64,000 bases of DNA, taken from contig DDFH01000006.1 of assembly GCA_002337085.1 (NCBI GenBank), positions 153,098-217,097 on the forward strand, written 5' to 3'. Made by a program: the position numbers and the translations under genes. Of this stretch, positions 54,391-62,651 are shown in pieces; the stretch's first letter is position 1; each line of letters begins with the position of its first letter. The notes beneath the pieces are model-generated. The model saw only the letters and a list, made by a program, of their open reading frames with translations. It had not been told where the DNA came from and did not search any database. This DNA is from Hyphomonadaceae bacterium UBA1933 (GTDB lineage: Bacteria; Pseudomonadota; Alphaproteobacteria; Caulobacterales; Aquidulcibacteraceae).

Positions 54391-56703
54391 ATGAATACTC
54401 GTCTGATGTTTTTATTGCTTGCTGCAAGTTCATCACTTCTTTTGGGTGCTTGTGCTGGCGGCGGTGGTGGTGGTGGCGGTGGTAATACAACGCCAATCAT
54501 TGTTTCACCGCCCCCACCACCACCTCCTCCCCCTCCTCCACCGCCGCCGCCGCCGCCGCCTCCTCCGCCGCCACCAGTTGTTGCAGGTGTTGATTATCCT
54601 TTAAGCACTTCATCAGAATTTAGGCGCAATTACGGGCTTTCAACAATAAAAGTTCAAACCGCATGGGCGCGTGGTGCAACTGGTGAAGGAGTAAAGGTTG
54701 CGGTAATTGATACGGGTGTTGATAAAGCCCAAACCGATTTGGACGCCAATGTTCTTGTAAATGAAGACATTGAAACCGCGACCCGTGCCGCAGAAGATGT
54801 TGACCGTCATGGGACAATGGTTGCGGGATTTATTGCAAGCGAATTTAATAATACCGGAACTGTTGGTGTTGCCTTTAAATCAAGCATTTTATCTTATAGG
54901 GTTGATGAAGCCGGAAGCTGCCAATCTGCTGATGATTGTTCATTACTTGAATCATATATTTCCACCGCCATTGATCGCGCAATTTCAAAAGGCGCAAAAA
55001 TTATAAACCTGTCACTTGGTTCTGGTGCCGATAAAACAGGTTCGGCATTTGAATATGCACTTTTGCGGGCAACGAATGCGGGCCTTGTTGTGGTTATCTC
55101 TTCTGGTAACGATAGCGATATTCAGGTGGATTGGCCGGCGCGCTTTGCCTCAGATTCACGCTTCAGGGGGCGCTTGGTTGTTGTTGGCGCAACCAATTAC
55201 GACAATACAATGGCATCATTTTCCAACAGAGCCGGTGAATATAAAGATTATTATTTAGTTGCGCCCGGCGCAACATCATTTGATGCCAATGATAAATATA
55301 TCCCAGGGCAAACTTTGGCGACAGATTGTGATGAGCAAAATTCTTGCTATTTGGTATCTGGAACATCGTTTTCTGCACCACAGGTTTCTGGTGCTTTGGC
55401 ACTTTTATTTCAGGCCTTCCCAAATTTAACGGTTGATCAGGCAATTAAAATCATCCTTGATTCAGCAACAGATTTAGGGGCAACGGGAATTGATGATGTC
55501 TATGGGCATGGTCTTTTAAACCTTGATGCCGCATTTTCCCCAATTGGCAACACCACATCCAGCACAATTAGTGGCACAAGGATTTCACTAAACTCATTCA
55601 CCGCAACTTCAAGCCCAGCATTTGGTGACGCATTGGGGCGGGCAAATCTGGTTACAGGAATTCGCGATAAATATAACCGCAGCTTTAATCTTGATATTGG
55701 TTCACGAATTAATGCGCCTTTATCAGCCGTGTTCGCGAATAGCTTTGGGAATGAACTTGCGCCACAAAAAGTGGAAACCAAAAATGGGTTTATTTCTTTT
55801 GTTCCACAACTTGCGCCCAATATGGGATTAAACAGTTTTGCAACCGACACCATAAGCCAAAAAATGTCGGGTGGTGGTCGATTTGCATTAAGTGGCTTTG
55901 ATGTTGAATATGGTTTTGCCTCTGGCGGGATGTCATTATTTAACCAAACTGCGGATAATCCCGTGGGTGATGGGCAAAGGTTTGGTCTTTATGCCCTTAG
56001 CCAAGCGGAAAATAGTCTTAGCATTGGTTTACACAAGGATAATTGGGGTTTTGGCTTTATTTCATCACAAAATAAAAAGTCAAAATCTTTGCATTATGAC
56101 GATGCCCGCCAAACAATTAATCAGTTTGATTTTAATTATGCGAATGCGAATAATAAAATCAATTTGGGCATTGGTAATTATTACGAAAATGGTTCGGTTT
56201 TAGGTATGCAAATGATGGGCATTGACCAAAGCCCAAAAGCAGCGACCGGATATTTCAATATTGGCTATTCACATATTTTTGGAAATCGCTTCTTGCTTAA
56301 TGCCCGTGCGCAATATGCAAAATTAAGCAATGCAAATTACGGTGAGATTTTTAACGTCTATAAAACCCCATATGCCAACGCATTTGGTCTTGAAATGACT
56401 GCCTTTGATAATGATGGCAGCCTTGTTTTCGGTATTGAACAACCAATGCGCGCCTATTCAGGGGCATTGCAATATAATCTTGCAAATGCATATACGGATT
56501 GGAATGTCGATAGCGGCAATAGTGTAAGAATAATTGGCATTGAACCAAGTGGGCGTGAAATTCGTTACAGTCTAGTTCGCAATCAGCAAATTTTCGAAAC
56601 GGGCTATTTTTCGTATGGGATTGGGCGTATAAATGATCGTGGAAATTCTATATATTCCAAGCCTGAAACCCATATATTTATCGGAACTGGTTTTAAATTT
56701 TAA
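54391..56703 (+). CDS. lipidated subtilisin-like autotransporter protease
   Basis: The 770-residue protein starts with a lipoprotein signal (LLLGAC lipobox near residue 23). A Gly run and then a Pro-rich linker of about 20 prolines follow. The S8 domain has Asp in VAVIDTGVD (near 106), His in DRHGTMVAGF (near 139) and Ser in SGTSFSAPQVSG (near 325). The C-terminal 270 residues are beta-rich with a terminal aromatic (TGFKF), like an autotransporter barrel. Such enzymes (NalP, SphB1) release surface proteins while tethered by lipid. The start ATG is preceded by GGAG. A TTG-started lipoprotein follows closely. Confidence 0.87.
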   Translation: MNTRLMFLLLAASSSLLLGACAGGGGGGGGGNTTPIIVSPPPPPPPPPPPPPPPPPPPPPPPVVAGVDYPLSTSSEFRRNYGLSTIKVQTAWARGATGEGVKVAVIDTGVDKAQTDLDANVLVNEDIETATRAAEDVDRHGTMVAGFIASEFNNTGTVGVAFKSSILSYRVDEAGSCQSADDCSLLESYISTAIDRAISKGAKIINLSLGSGADKTGSAFEYALLRATNAGLVVVISSGNDSDIQVDWPARFASDSRFRGRLVVVGATNYDNTMASFSNRAGEYKDYYLVAPGATSFDANDKYIPGQTLATDCDEQNSCYLVSGTSFSAPQVSGALALLFQAFPNLTVDQAIKIILDSATDLGATGIDDVYGHGLLNLDAAFSPIGNTTSSTISGTRISLNSFTATSSPAFGDALGRANLVTGIRDKYNRSFNLDIGSRINAPLSAVFANSFGNELAPQKVETKNGFISFVPQLAPNMGLNSFATDTISQKMSGGGRFALSGFDVEYGFASGGMSLFNQTADNPVGDGQRFGLYALSQAENSLSIGLHKDNWGFGFISSQNKKSKSLHYDDARQTINQFDFNYANANNKINLGIGNYYENGSVLGMQMMGIDQSPKAATGYFNIGYSHIFGNRFLLNARAQYAKLSNANYGEIFNVYKTPYANAFGLEMTAFDNDGSLVFGIEQPMRAYSGALQYNLANAYTDWNVDSGNSVRIIGIEPSGREIRYSLVRNQQIFETGYFSYGIGRINDRGNSIYSKPETHIFIGTGFKF

Positions 56704-56720
56704 TTTTAGGAGAAGATGTT

Positions 56721-57257
56721 TTGAGAAAACTTTCCATTTTATCGGTGGCATTTTTGGCAATTCTTGGGGCGTGTTCACCAAAAGTTGAAAAGAAAATACA
56801 GGTTACAAATCCTGAAAATGGCGAAAAAACCGAAGTCGCGGTTAGCAAATCATTATTGGGCGACAAAGAAACCACCATCACCAATAAAAAAGATGGCTCA
56901 TCCCTTACTGTTAAAGAAGGATCATTACCGTCTGAATTCCCATCCTATATCACGCTTTATCAAGGCGCAAAAAATATTGCCACTTTGCAGGCAAATGATG
57001 GCAAAGACACCGAAAACAAAGTGTCGATGGTGACCTTTACCACCAATGATGCCGCTAATAAGGTTATCGATTTTTATAGCAAGCAATTGGCGGCAAATGG
57101 CTATAGCGAAAAAGGAACCGCCAATATGGGTTCAATGGCAATGACGTCACTTATCAATGAAAAAACTGAAGAGGCGTTACAGATTGTTGCAACCAAGGCA
57201 GAGAATAAGGACGAAACCGCAGTTCAGCTTATATTTGCAAAGCAGCCAAAAAAATAA
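56721..57257 (+). CDS. small lipoprotein
   Basis: A 178-residue protein with a TTG start at 56721 behind AGGAG and a lipoprotein signal ending LGAC. The mature part has a Lys/Glu-rich region and a C-terminal alpha/beta domain (VSMVTFTTNDAANKVIDFYS) reminiscent of small periplasmic sensor domains. It starts 17 bases after the subtilase stop, so it is probably co-expressed. Family not recognised. Confidence 0.75.
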   Translation: MRKLSILSVAFLAILGACSPKVEKKIQVTNPENGEKTEVAVSKSLLGDKETTITNKKDGSSLTVKEGSLPSEFPSYITLYQGAKNIATLQANDGKDTENKVSMVTFTTNDAANKVIDFYSKQLAANGYSEKGTANMGSMAMTSLINEKTEEALQIVATKAENKDETAVQLIFAKQPKK

Positions 57258-57263
57258 CTAATG

Positions 57264-57719
57264 CTATTTTAAATCCGCAATCAAATCGTCAAGCAATTGT
57301 TTGAGCGTGGCAAATTTAGCATCAGGCATACAAAGGTTTCTTGTCATTTCATTTGGCAAATGTTGGCAGTGTGTCTTTGCTATTTTGCCTTTTTCTGTAA
57401 GGGTGATTTCAACCGCCCGTTCATCAGTTTTGGAGCGGGTGCGAACCACAAAGTCATCGCTTTCAAGGCGCTTTAGGAGAGGCGTCAAAGTATTGGTGTT
57501 TAAAATTGCACGCTCACAAATATGTGAAACCGAACATGGGGCATCTTCCCACAAAATCATCAAAACAATATATTGCGGATAGGTAAGCCCCAAAGGTTCA
57601 AGTAACGGTTGGTAAATGCGCGTTACAAGGCGTGACGCCGCATAAAGCGGAAAACAAAGTTGTTTATCTAGTAAAAGTAAATCTTCTTGTTCTGATTCTC
57701 GTTTTGCGGTTTGCGTCAT
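57264..57719 (-). CDS. ohrR: OhrR-type MarR-family organic peroxide sensor
   Basis: A 151-residue winged-helix repressor. The reactive Cys is C22 in LDKQLCFPLYAASR, the usual OhrR position, and YPQYIVLMILWE and RLESDDFVVRTRSKTDER are typical. It represses ohr until oxidised by organic peroxide. It is last in the minus-strand block ohr-gpx-ohrR. Confidence 0.9.
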   Translation of the reverse strand: MTQTAKRESEQEDLLLLDKQLCFPLYAASRLVTRIYQPLLEPLGLTYPQYIVLMILWEDAPCSVSHICERAILNTNTLTPLLKRLESDDFVVRTRSKTDERAVEITLTEKGKIAKTHCQHLPNEMTRNLCMPDAKFATLKQLLDDLIADLK

Positions 57720-57727
57720 ATTTATTC

Positions 57728-58204
57728 CTATGAATTTAGCGCGCTTATAATTTCTGCCTCGATTTCATTGGGGGTAGTAATTGGGGCATAACGGCGGATT
57801 GGCTTGCCATCCCGACCCAAAAGGAATTTTGTGAAATTCCATTTAATTGCATCCCCCAAACTACCGCCCAATTCTTGCTTAAGCCATTTATACAGCGGAT
57901 GGGCATTTTTACCATTAACTTCAATTTTGGCAAACATCGGAAAAGTAACGCCGTAATTAATGCTGCAAACCGTATTAATTGCTTCGGCGTCACCAGGTTC
58001 TTGGTTGCCAAATTGATTACATGGAAATCCAAGTATAACCAGACCATCGTCTTTATATTTTTTATAAAGTGTCTCAAGTTCGGTGAATTGTGGGGTAAAA
58101 CCGCAGTTACTTGCAGTATTTACAATCAAAACCACACGACCCGCAAAATCGCGCATTGAGATTTCTTCGCCACGCAAAGTTTCTGCTGTAAAATCATAGA
58201 ACAT
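57728..58204 (-). CDS. gpx: glutathione peroxidase family protein
   Basis: Reduces peroxides; catalytic Cys in NTASNCGFTPQ, Gln in FPCNQFGNQEPG, Trp in WNFTKFLLGRDG. This is the cysteine (not selenocysteine) form, 158 residues, often using thioredoxin. Its position between ohr and ohrR supports a role against organic peroxides. Confidence 0.93.
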   Translation of the reverse strand: MFYDFTAETLRGEEISMRDFAGRVVLIVNTASNCGFTPQFTELETLYKKYKDDGLVILGFPCNQFGNQEPGDAEAINTVCSINYGVTFPMFAKIEVNGKNAHPLYKWLKQELGGSLGDAIKWNFTKFLLGRDGKPIRRYAPITTPNEIEAEIISALNS

Positions 58205-58223
58205 GGTCTGGTTTCCTTATTAA

Positions 58224-58640
58224 TTATAATAAAACTAAATCGACATCTACATTGCCGCGAATGGCATTAGAATATGGGCAGAATTTATGGGTTTCTTGCA
58301 CCAATTCCCAACCAAGCTCGCGATCAATTCCTGGAATAGAAATTTCAAGCGTTACTTTTAGACCAAAACCAACCGGTTCGATGGCGCCAATGCCGACCTT
58401 TGCCGTGACTTGTGAACCAGAAAAGCGGATTTTTTTGGTATTAGCAATATAATTTAGCGCACCATCAAAACATGCCGCATAGCCAGATGCAAACAATTGC
58501 TCTGGATTAGATTTTTCGCCACCTGGGCCACCCATGCTTTTTGGAACCGCAAGCTGCAAATCAATGATGCCATCATCACTGCGAACATGGCCATTACGAC
58601 CACCTTGAACGGTTGCTTTTGCTTCGTATAAAATTTTCAT
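58224..58640 (-). CDS. ohr: organic hydroperoxide resistance protein (OsmC family)
   Basis: A 138-residue thiol peroxidase. Both catalytic cysteines are present, in SGYAACFDGAL and HKFCPYSNAIRGNVDV, and ARVG-type core MGGPGGEKSNPEQLFASGY is typical. It heads the block ohr-gpx-ohrR and is preceded by a 16-bp palindrome that fits OhrR control. Confidence 0.94.
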   Translation of the reverse strand: MKILYEAKATVQGGRNGHVRSDDGIIDLQLAVPKSMGGPGGEKSNPEQLFASGYAACFDGALNYIANTKKIRFSGSQVTAKVGIGAIEPVGFGLKVTLEISIPGIDRELGWELVQETHKFCPYSNAIRGNVDVDLVLL

Positions 58641-58679
58641 AATTATTTCCTTATAAAGTTATGTAAAACTTGTGCGATT

Positions 58680-58695
58680 ATATCGCATGCGATAT
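58680..58695 (-). promoter_or_regulatory. perfect 16-bp palindrome upstream of ohr (likely OhrR operator)
   Basis: ATATCGCATGCGATAT is its own complement. It lies 40 bases upstream of the ohr ATG, over the expected promoter. OhrR operators are AT-flanked palindromes of this length. Confidence 0.75.
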
Positions 58696-58947
58696 TTAAT
58701 TATCTATTTTGCAAGTATTTGTCAATTAAAAATTTACCGGGAAAAATAAAATTATAATGATGATTATAATTTCTTGCCCAACCTAGTTATATAAGACAGG
58801 CATAAATTTTATTTAAATAACCTTATAAAACCCTTACAAATTCGGACTAAGACCAAAATCGAATTAAAAAATTTCATATTCCTACATTTTTGATATTTAC
58901 AAATCCTAACTCTTGGCTCATTAAGACGATAGCTAGGGAATATAACA

Positions 58948-59730
58948 ATGGTTGAACTAACTTTACCTGCAAATTCACGCGTTAAACAGGGTAAACACTG
59001 GCCCGCTCCTGAAGGTTCTAAAGATATTCGTACCTTCCGCATCTATCGCTACGATCCGGACAGTGGTGAAAATCCGCGTTGGGATACTTTTGAAGTTCCG
59101 AAAGATGCTTGTGGCCCAATGGTTTTGGACGCCCTTATCTGGATTAAAGATAATGTCGATTCCACACTTACTTTCCGCCGCTCTTGCCGCGAAGGGGTTT
59201 GTGGTTCTTGCGCAATGAATATTGACGGGAACAACACTCTTGCCTGCACCAAAGGCCATGAAGAGTGCAAAGGGTCTACAATTTCAATTTCGCCACTTCC
59301 GCATATGGATGTTGTAAAGGATTTGATTCCTGATTTAACCAATTTCTATTCACAATACGCAATTGTTGAACCACATTTGCAACATGTTACCGTTGCACCG
59401 GAAAAAGAATGGCTACAAAGCCCACAAGATCGCGCAAAACTTGACGGTCTTTATGAATGTATTCTTTGTGCATGTTGTTCAACATCTTGCCCATCATATT
59501 GGTGGAATGGCGATCGCTATCTTGGCCCTGCTGCACTATTGGCGGCTTATCGTTGGGTTATTGATTCGCGCGATGAAGAAACTGGCAAACGTCTTGATAA
59601 TCTTGAAGATCCGTTCCGCCTATATCGTTGCCACACTATCATGAACTGTGCGCAGGTTTGCCCAAAAGGTCTTAACCCTGCCAAGGCAATTGCCGAATTG
59701 AAAAAGATTATGGTTGAACGCCAAACCTAA
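58948..59730 (+). CDS. sdhB: succinate dehydrogenase iron-sulfur subunit
   Basis: The electron-transfer subunit of complex II, 260 residues. The [2Fe-2S] site is CREGVCGSCAMNIDG, and the other clusters are at CILCACCSTSCPSYWW and CHTIMNCAQVCPKGLNP. AGGGAA lies upstream of the ATG. It stands alone: sdhC, sdhD and sdhA are not adjacent, unlike the usual sdhCDAB order. A terminator follows. Confidence 0.96.
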   Translation: MVELTLPANSRVKQGKHWPAPEGSKDIRTFRIYRYDPDSGENPRWDTFEVPKDACGPMVLDALIWIKDNVDSTLTFRRSCREGVCGSCAMNIDGNNTLACTKGHEECKGSTISISPLPHMDVVKDLIPDLTNFYSQYAIVEPHLQHVTVAPEKEWLQSPQDRAKLDGLYECILCACCSTSCPSYWWNGDRYLGPAALLAAYRWVIDSRDEETGKRLDNLEDPFRLYRCHTIMNCAQVCPKGLNPAKAIAELKKIMVERQT

Positions 59731-59750
59731 TCATTATTCATAATTGAAAA

Positions 59751-59786
59751 AATAAAGCCCCGAGACTTTCGGGGCTTTATTTTTAT
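59751..59786. terminator. bidirectional terminator after sdhB
   Basis: The stem AATAAAGCCCCGA/TCGGGGCTTTATT with a 5-base loop and T residues. Confidence 0.88.
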
Positions 59787-60320
59787 CTATTTAACATCCA
59801 TTACCGTGGTTGATTGTGGGCCAAAGGTTCTATCCGTTGGTTTCATCGGCATTTCAGAGCCAGTTGGCGAAACCCGATTGCGATAATCATTGGTTCCAAG
59901 TTCATCGCCGCAATATGTGGCATAAACTTTTCGTGCATTACCATCGGCATCACGGCGAATGGTTTCAATCATCTGGCAAGTTGCCTGACCACCACCCGCA
60001 GAAAGCCCAAAAATATCATTATTAACCATTATTGGTTGACCTGCGGCAACTGGTGCCTCACCACATGCGGCAGACGCCTGACCATTGGTGATTATACAAA
60101 GATTTGGTTCGGTATAAAGTGTCTTTGCGGGGTCAAAATTGCGGACATTTTCATCCGCCCCAATACGGGCATTAGTAGGACTTTCGACAAGATCCGCCGG
60201 CAGCGCGCCATCTTCCGCTTTTTCGGACTTTTTAATATCAGACGCAATCGACGCATTGTGTGCGGCAATGACATTACCATTATTAACCGGCTCTTGCATC
60301 ATCAATAATAATGCCAACAT
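59787..60320 (-). CDS. hypothetical protein, 177 aa
   Basis: A 177-residue product with a short hydrophobic start (MLALLLMM) that is too brief for a standard signal, then an acidic, disordered-like N-terminal half. The second half has four cysteines (LCIITN, ACGEAP, TCQMIE, YCGDEL), which suggests a disulfide-stabilised exported domain. AAAGGA lies eight bases upstream of the ATG. I do not recognise it. Confidence 0.65.
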   Translation of the reverse strand: MLALLLMMQEPVNNGNVIAAHNASIASDIKKSEKAEDGALPADLVESPTNARIGADENVRNFDPAKTLYTEPNLCIITNGQASAACGEAPVAAGQPIMVNNDIFGLSAGGGQATCQMIETIRRDADGNARKVYATYCGDELGTNDYRNRVSPTGSEMPMKPTDRTFGPQSTTVMDVK

Positions 60321-60372
60321 AATTTAATTCCTTTAACGAATTTTCGCCTATATTATGCGGCAATAATATTAC

Positions 60373-61251
60373 TCAAATACTAATTCCTTTTATTTTGGAT
60401 TTTCCCAAATCCTCTGAAAGGTTTGCATTAATTAATGGGGTAAAGTCATTGGCACTTTTAAAACATGGCTTCCCTTCCCCTTTGGTTTCAACCAAATAAA
60501 TAACATCATCATCTTTTTTCGGCCTAATGATATTATTTACCAAAGCCTTGGCGACAGTTTGGATACGATTAATTGCGCCAAGTTTGTTTTGACAATTAGA
60601 AATATGAAACTGCACCGTTCGCGGTGAAATGCCCATCAAAACCCCAATTTCCCAATTTGTTTTTCCTTCAATAACCCAACGAAGGCATTCAACCTCGCGC
60701 CCACTTAATTGTACAGTGCGACGTGATTGAAAAAGCGACCTTGCAAGAAATTGCTTGATTCGTTGATACGCCACCACGGCAACCAATAATAATGCCTCAT
60801 CATCATCCATCGCTAAATCAAGAAAATTTACCGAGCCATAGTTTAAAATTGCCAAACAGCCTTCTGGCCCATATATTGGAATGCTAAGACCATCTTTAAT
60901 GCCGCTTTCCCGCATTTTTATGATAAATTCACGCTCTTTTGCGCCGCGTGCCGCCGCAAACACTTTACGCCAGCAAATCAGCTCAGGTTTAAATATCGCA
61001 ATATTACGACATGGATCAGATAATGCAGATTGCTCATTTGCGTAATATTTCAAAATATCGGCCGGATAATTGCCAAACCGCAACAAGCCTTCGGTATTAT
61101 TAAGCGGGTTTTTGGGTCCTGGAATTGTTTGGAAATATTGCGCACCAATCATTGCACCCAAGCGCGCCAAGGCTTCGGATAGTTCAAAATGCGTGCCAGC
61201 TTTTCTAAGCTGTGCAATTGCTTCATTGGCCGCCATTTGCACTCTTGTCAT
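60373..61251 (-). CDS. LuxR-family regulator with autoinducer-binding-like domain (solo)
   Basis: A 292-residue regulator. The N-terminal ~170 residues fit the acyl-homoserine-lactone binding fold (YPADILKYY, DPCRN, ICW, GIKDGLSIPIYGPEG). The position usually held by the first binding Trp is Ile. The GerE-type HTH is in LSGREVECLRWVIEGKTNWE through SPRTVQFHISNC. About 55 residues continue beyond the HTH, which is uncommon. No luxI is in the window, so its ligand is unknown. GGAGCACAAA precedes ATG 61251. Confidence 0.85.
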   Translation of the reverse strand: MTRVQMAANEAIAQLRKAGTHFELSEALARLGAMIGAQYFQTIPGPKNPLNNTEGLLRFGNYPADILKYYANEQSALSDPCRNIAIFKPELICWRKVFAAARGAKEREFIIKMRESGIKDGLSIPIYGPEGCLAILNYGSVNFLDLAMDDDEALLLVAVVAYQRIKQFLARSLFQSRRTVQLSGREVECLRWVIEGKTNWEIGVLMGISPRTVQFHISNCQNKLGAINRIQTVAKALVNNIIRPKKDDDVIYLVETKGEGKPCFKSANDFTPLINANLSEDLGKSKIKGISI

Positions 61252-61370
61252 TTTGTGCTCCAAAATAAAATTAAATGTTCTTGTTTTGTTCTATTTATAA
61301 CATAAAAAACATATAGTCGAATAGTATTTGTGACGGCATGCAAAATTTACGTCCGTTAATGGCGTACGCA

Positions 61371-61398
61371 AATGCCCCGCCTTAACGGGCGGGGCATT
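61371..61398. terminator. GC-rich palindrome without a clear T-run
   Basis: AATGCCCCGCC pairs with GGCGGGGCATT around TTAACG. It lies downstream of the small membrane protein gene (minus strand). Since the T-run is missing, termination is uncertain. Confidence 0.5.
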
Positions 61399-61476
61399 AA
61401 CTTTCGGGAGGAAACTTTTAGGTGTCGCAATAAATTATTATTATCTTATAGCGACATTAAACCTAGTTGGCGGCTA

Positions 61477-61614
61477 TTAATAACCTGCCATTTTTGCTGC
61501 CATAAGACCGATTGGTCCAAACAAGGCTGCAACAATAAGTACACCTGCAATCAATGACTGAATATGAGGGACAGGTGCAGTATCAACATCATAATTTCTA
61601 AATAAGTTTGACAT
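61477..61614 (-). CDS. 45-residue single-pass membrane microprotein
   Basis: An ATG at 61614 behind GAAAGGG starts a 45-residue ORF. It begins MSNLFRNYDVDTAPVPHI and ends with one membrane helix (LIAGVLIVAALFGPIGLMAA) and KMAGY. It has the ribosome site, composition and size of a genuine small membrane protein. I do not know its function. It is isolated between the LuxR solo and the TetR gene. Confidence 0.7.
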   Translation of the reverse strand: MSNLFRNYDVDTAPVPHIQSLIAGVLIVAALFGPIGLMAAKMAGY

Positions 61615-61949
61615 ATCTATGCCCTTTCAAGTTTATTTTAAAATCACGCCTATTTTTCTATTAAAAGCGTAATTTCAATGTCGGGGTATAAAGCATCCGC
61701 TCGGATTTTCTCTTTATGACCCCAAGTTTGGTTCGTCGTTTAAATCAACCAACCTAATTGTTTGTACCGGAATTAAAGTCGCCGGCATTTCGGCTGTGCA
61801 TATAGGCATCGATTTAACACAAGTCAATGAATACTTTGTTAATTATTCACTGTTCATTGGCAAGGCAGTTATGCATATACGCATAATATATCGTGACAAC
61901 CCATGCAATTATGAATGATTGTTTAATAATATAGGTAAAATTTTATCGT
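61615..61949. other. intergenic region of about 335 bases
   Basis: No convincing ORF on either strand; the short open frames lack ribosome sites. It must carry the promoter of the membrane microprotein. I see no strong palindrome or terminator. Confidence 0.5.
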
Positions 61950-62531
61950 TTATTCAAGGCCGCGAAAAATAAGGTGAAGCACCTCATCAAGCTCTAATGC
62001 CAATTCTTCCATGTCTTTCTCCACCTCAAGATCTGGATTGGTGAAGTATAAAGTTGCATGAAGCATGGCTTGCATGGTTTTTTCACGATTGTGCGGCTCA
62101 GAGAATTCACCGTTTTTTATGCCTTCGTCATAGATTTTAAGCAGATGTTCCAATTTGCGCTTGCGCCGCTCTTTAACGAAAAGGGGTTTTTCCTTGCTTA
62201 GGGCAAGGATAAAATCGCGTGAGCGATCGGTCGGATTATTAATATCAAATGCTTCTTTTAATCTAAGGAAGAAAATCTTTTCAAATTTTTGTTTTGCACT
62301 TATTTTCTGGTCAATAATATTGGCGATTTTATGATATTCATCTCGTTCATGATTTATGGCGATATGTTCGGCAATATCAACCTTTGAAGGAAAATAACGA
62401 TAAAGATTGCCGGTGGACATATTTAAATCACGCGCAATTTCGGCCATCGTAGTTTTTTGATAACCATAGTGCATAAAACGTTTACGGGCAGCATCAATAA
62501 TTAGCTGACTTGTTTCTTGCATTTGTTCCAT
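61950..62531 (-). CDS. TetR-family transcriptional regulator
   Basis: A 193-residue repressor. The HTH is in ARKRFMHYGYQKTTMAEIAR followed by LNMSTGNLYRYFPSKVDI, and the C-terminal ligand domain is helical. The TGNLYRYF end of the HTH is typical of TetR regulators that respond to lipid or xenobiotic ligands, but the ligand is not identifiable. It is divergent from gpsA. Confidence 0.9.
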   Translation of the reverse strand: MEQMQETSQLIIDAARKRFMHYGYQKTTMAEIARDLNMSTGNLYRYFPSKVDIAEHIAINHERDEYHKIANIIDQKISAKQKFEKIFFLRLKEAFDINNPTDRSRDFILALSKEKPLFVKERRKRKLEHLLKIYDEGIKNGEFSEPHNREKTMQAMLHATLYFTNPDLEVEKDMEELALELDEVLHLIFRGLE

Positions 62532-62597
62532 GAAACGCGCTAATCCTTATAGAAGAGACTTATTAGATATTTATCATAGGATAACTATACATTAAAG

Positions 62598-62625
62598 AAT
62601 GAATGGTCAATAAATGATTCATTTA
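62598..62625. promoter_or_regulatory. TetR-type palindromic operator between the TetR gene and gpsA
   Basis: The sequence TAAATGA-T-TCATTTA (62611-62625) is a perfect 7-bp inverted repeat. A further AATGAAT (62598-62604) matches ATTCATT 12 bases on. It lies between the two divergent starts and could control both genes. Confidence 0.65.
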
Positions 62626-62651
62626 TTAGACTAAAGACGAGGGCGGTAAAG

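Noticed and set aside
61739..61815. 24-residue minus-strand ORF in the gap before the TetR gene
   Set aside because: No ribosome site and no recognisable feature.
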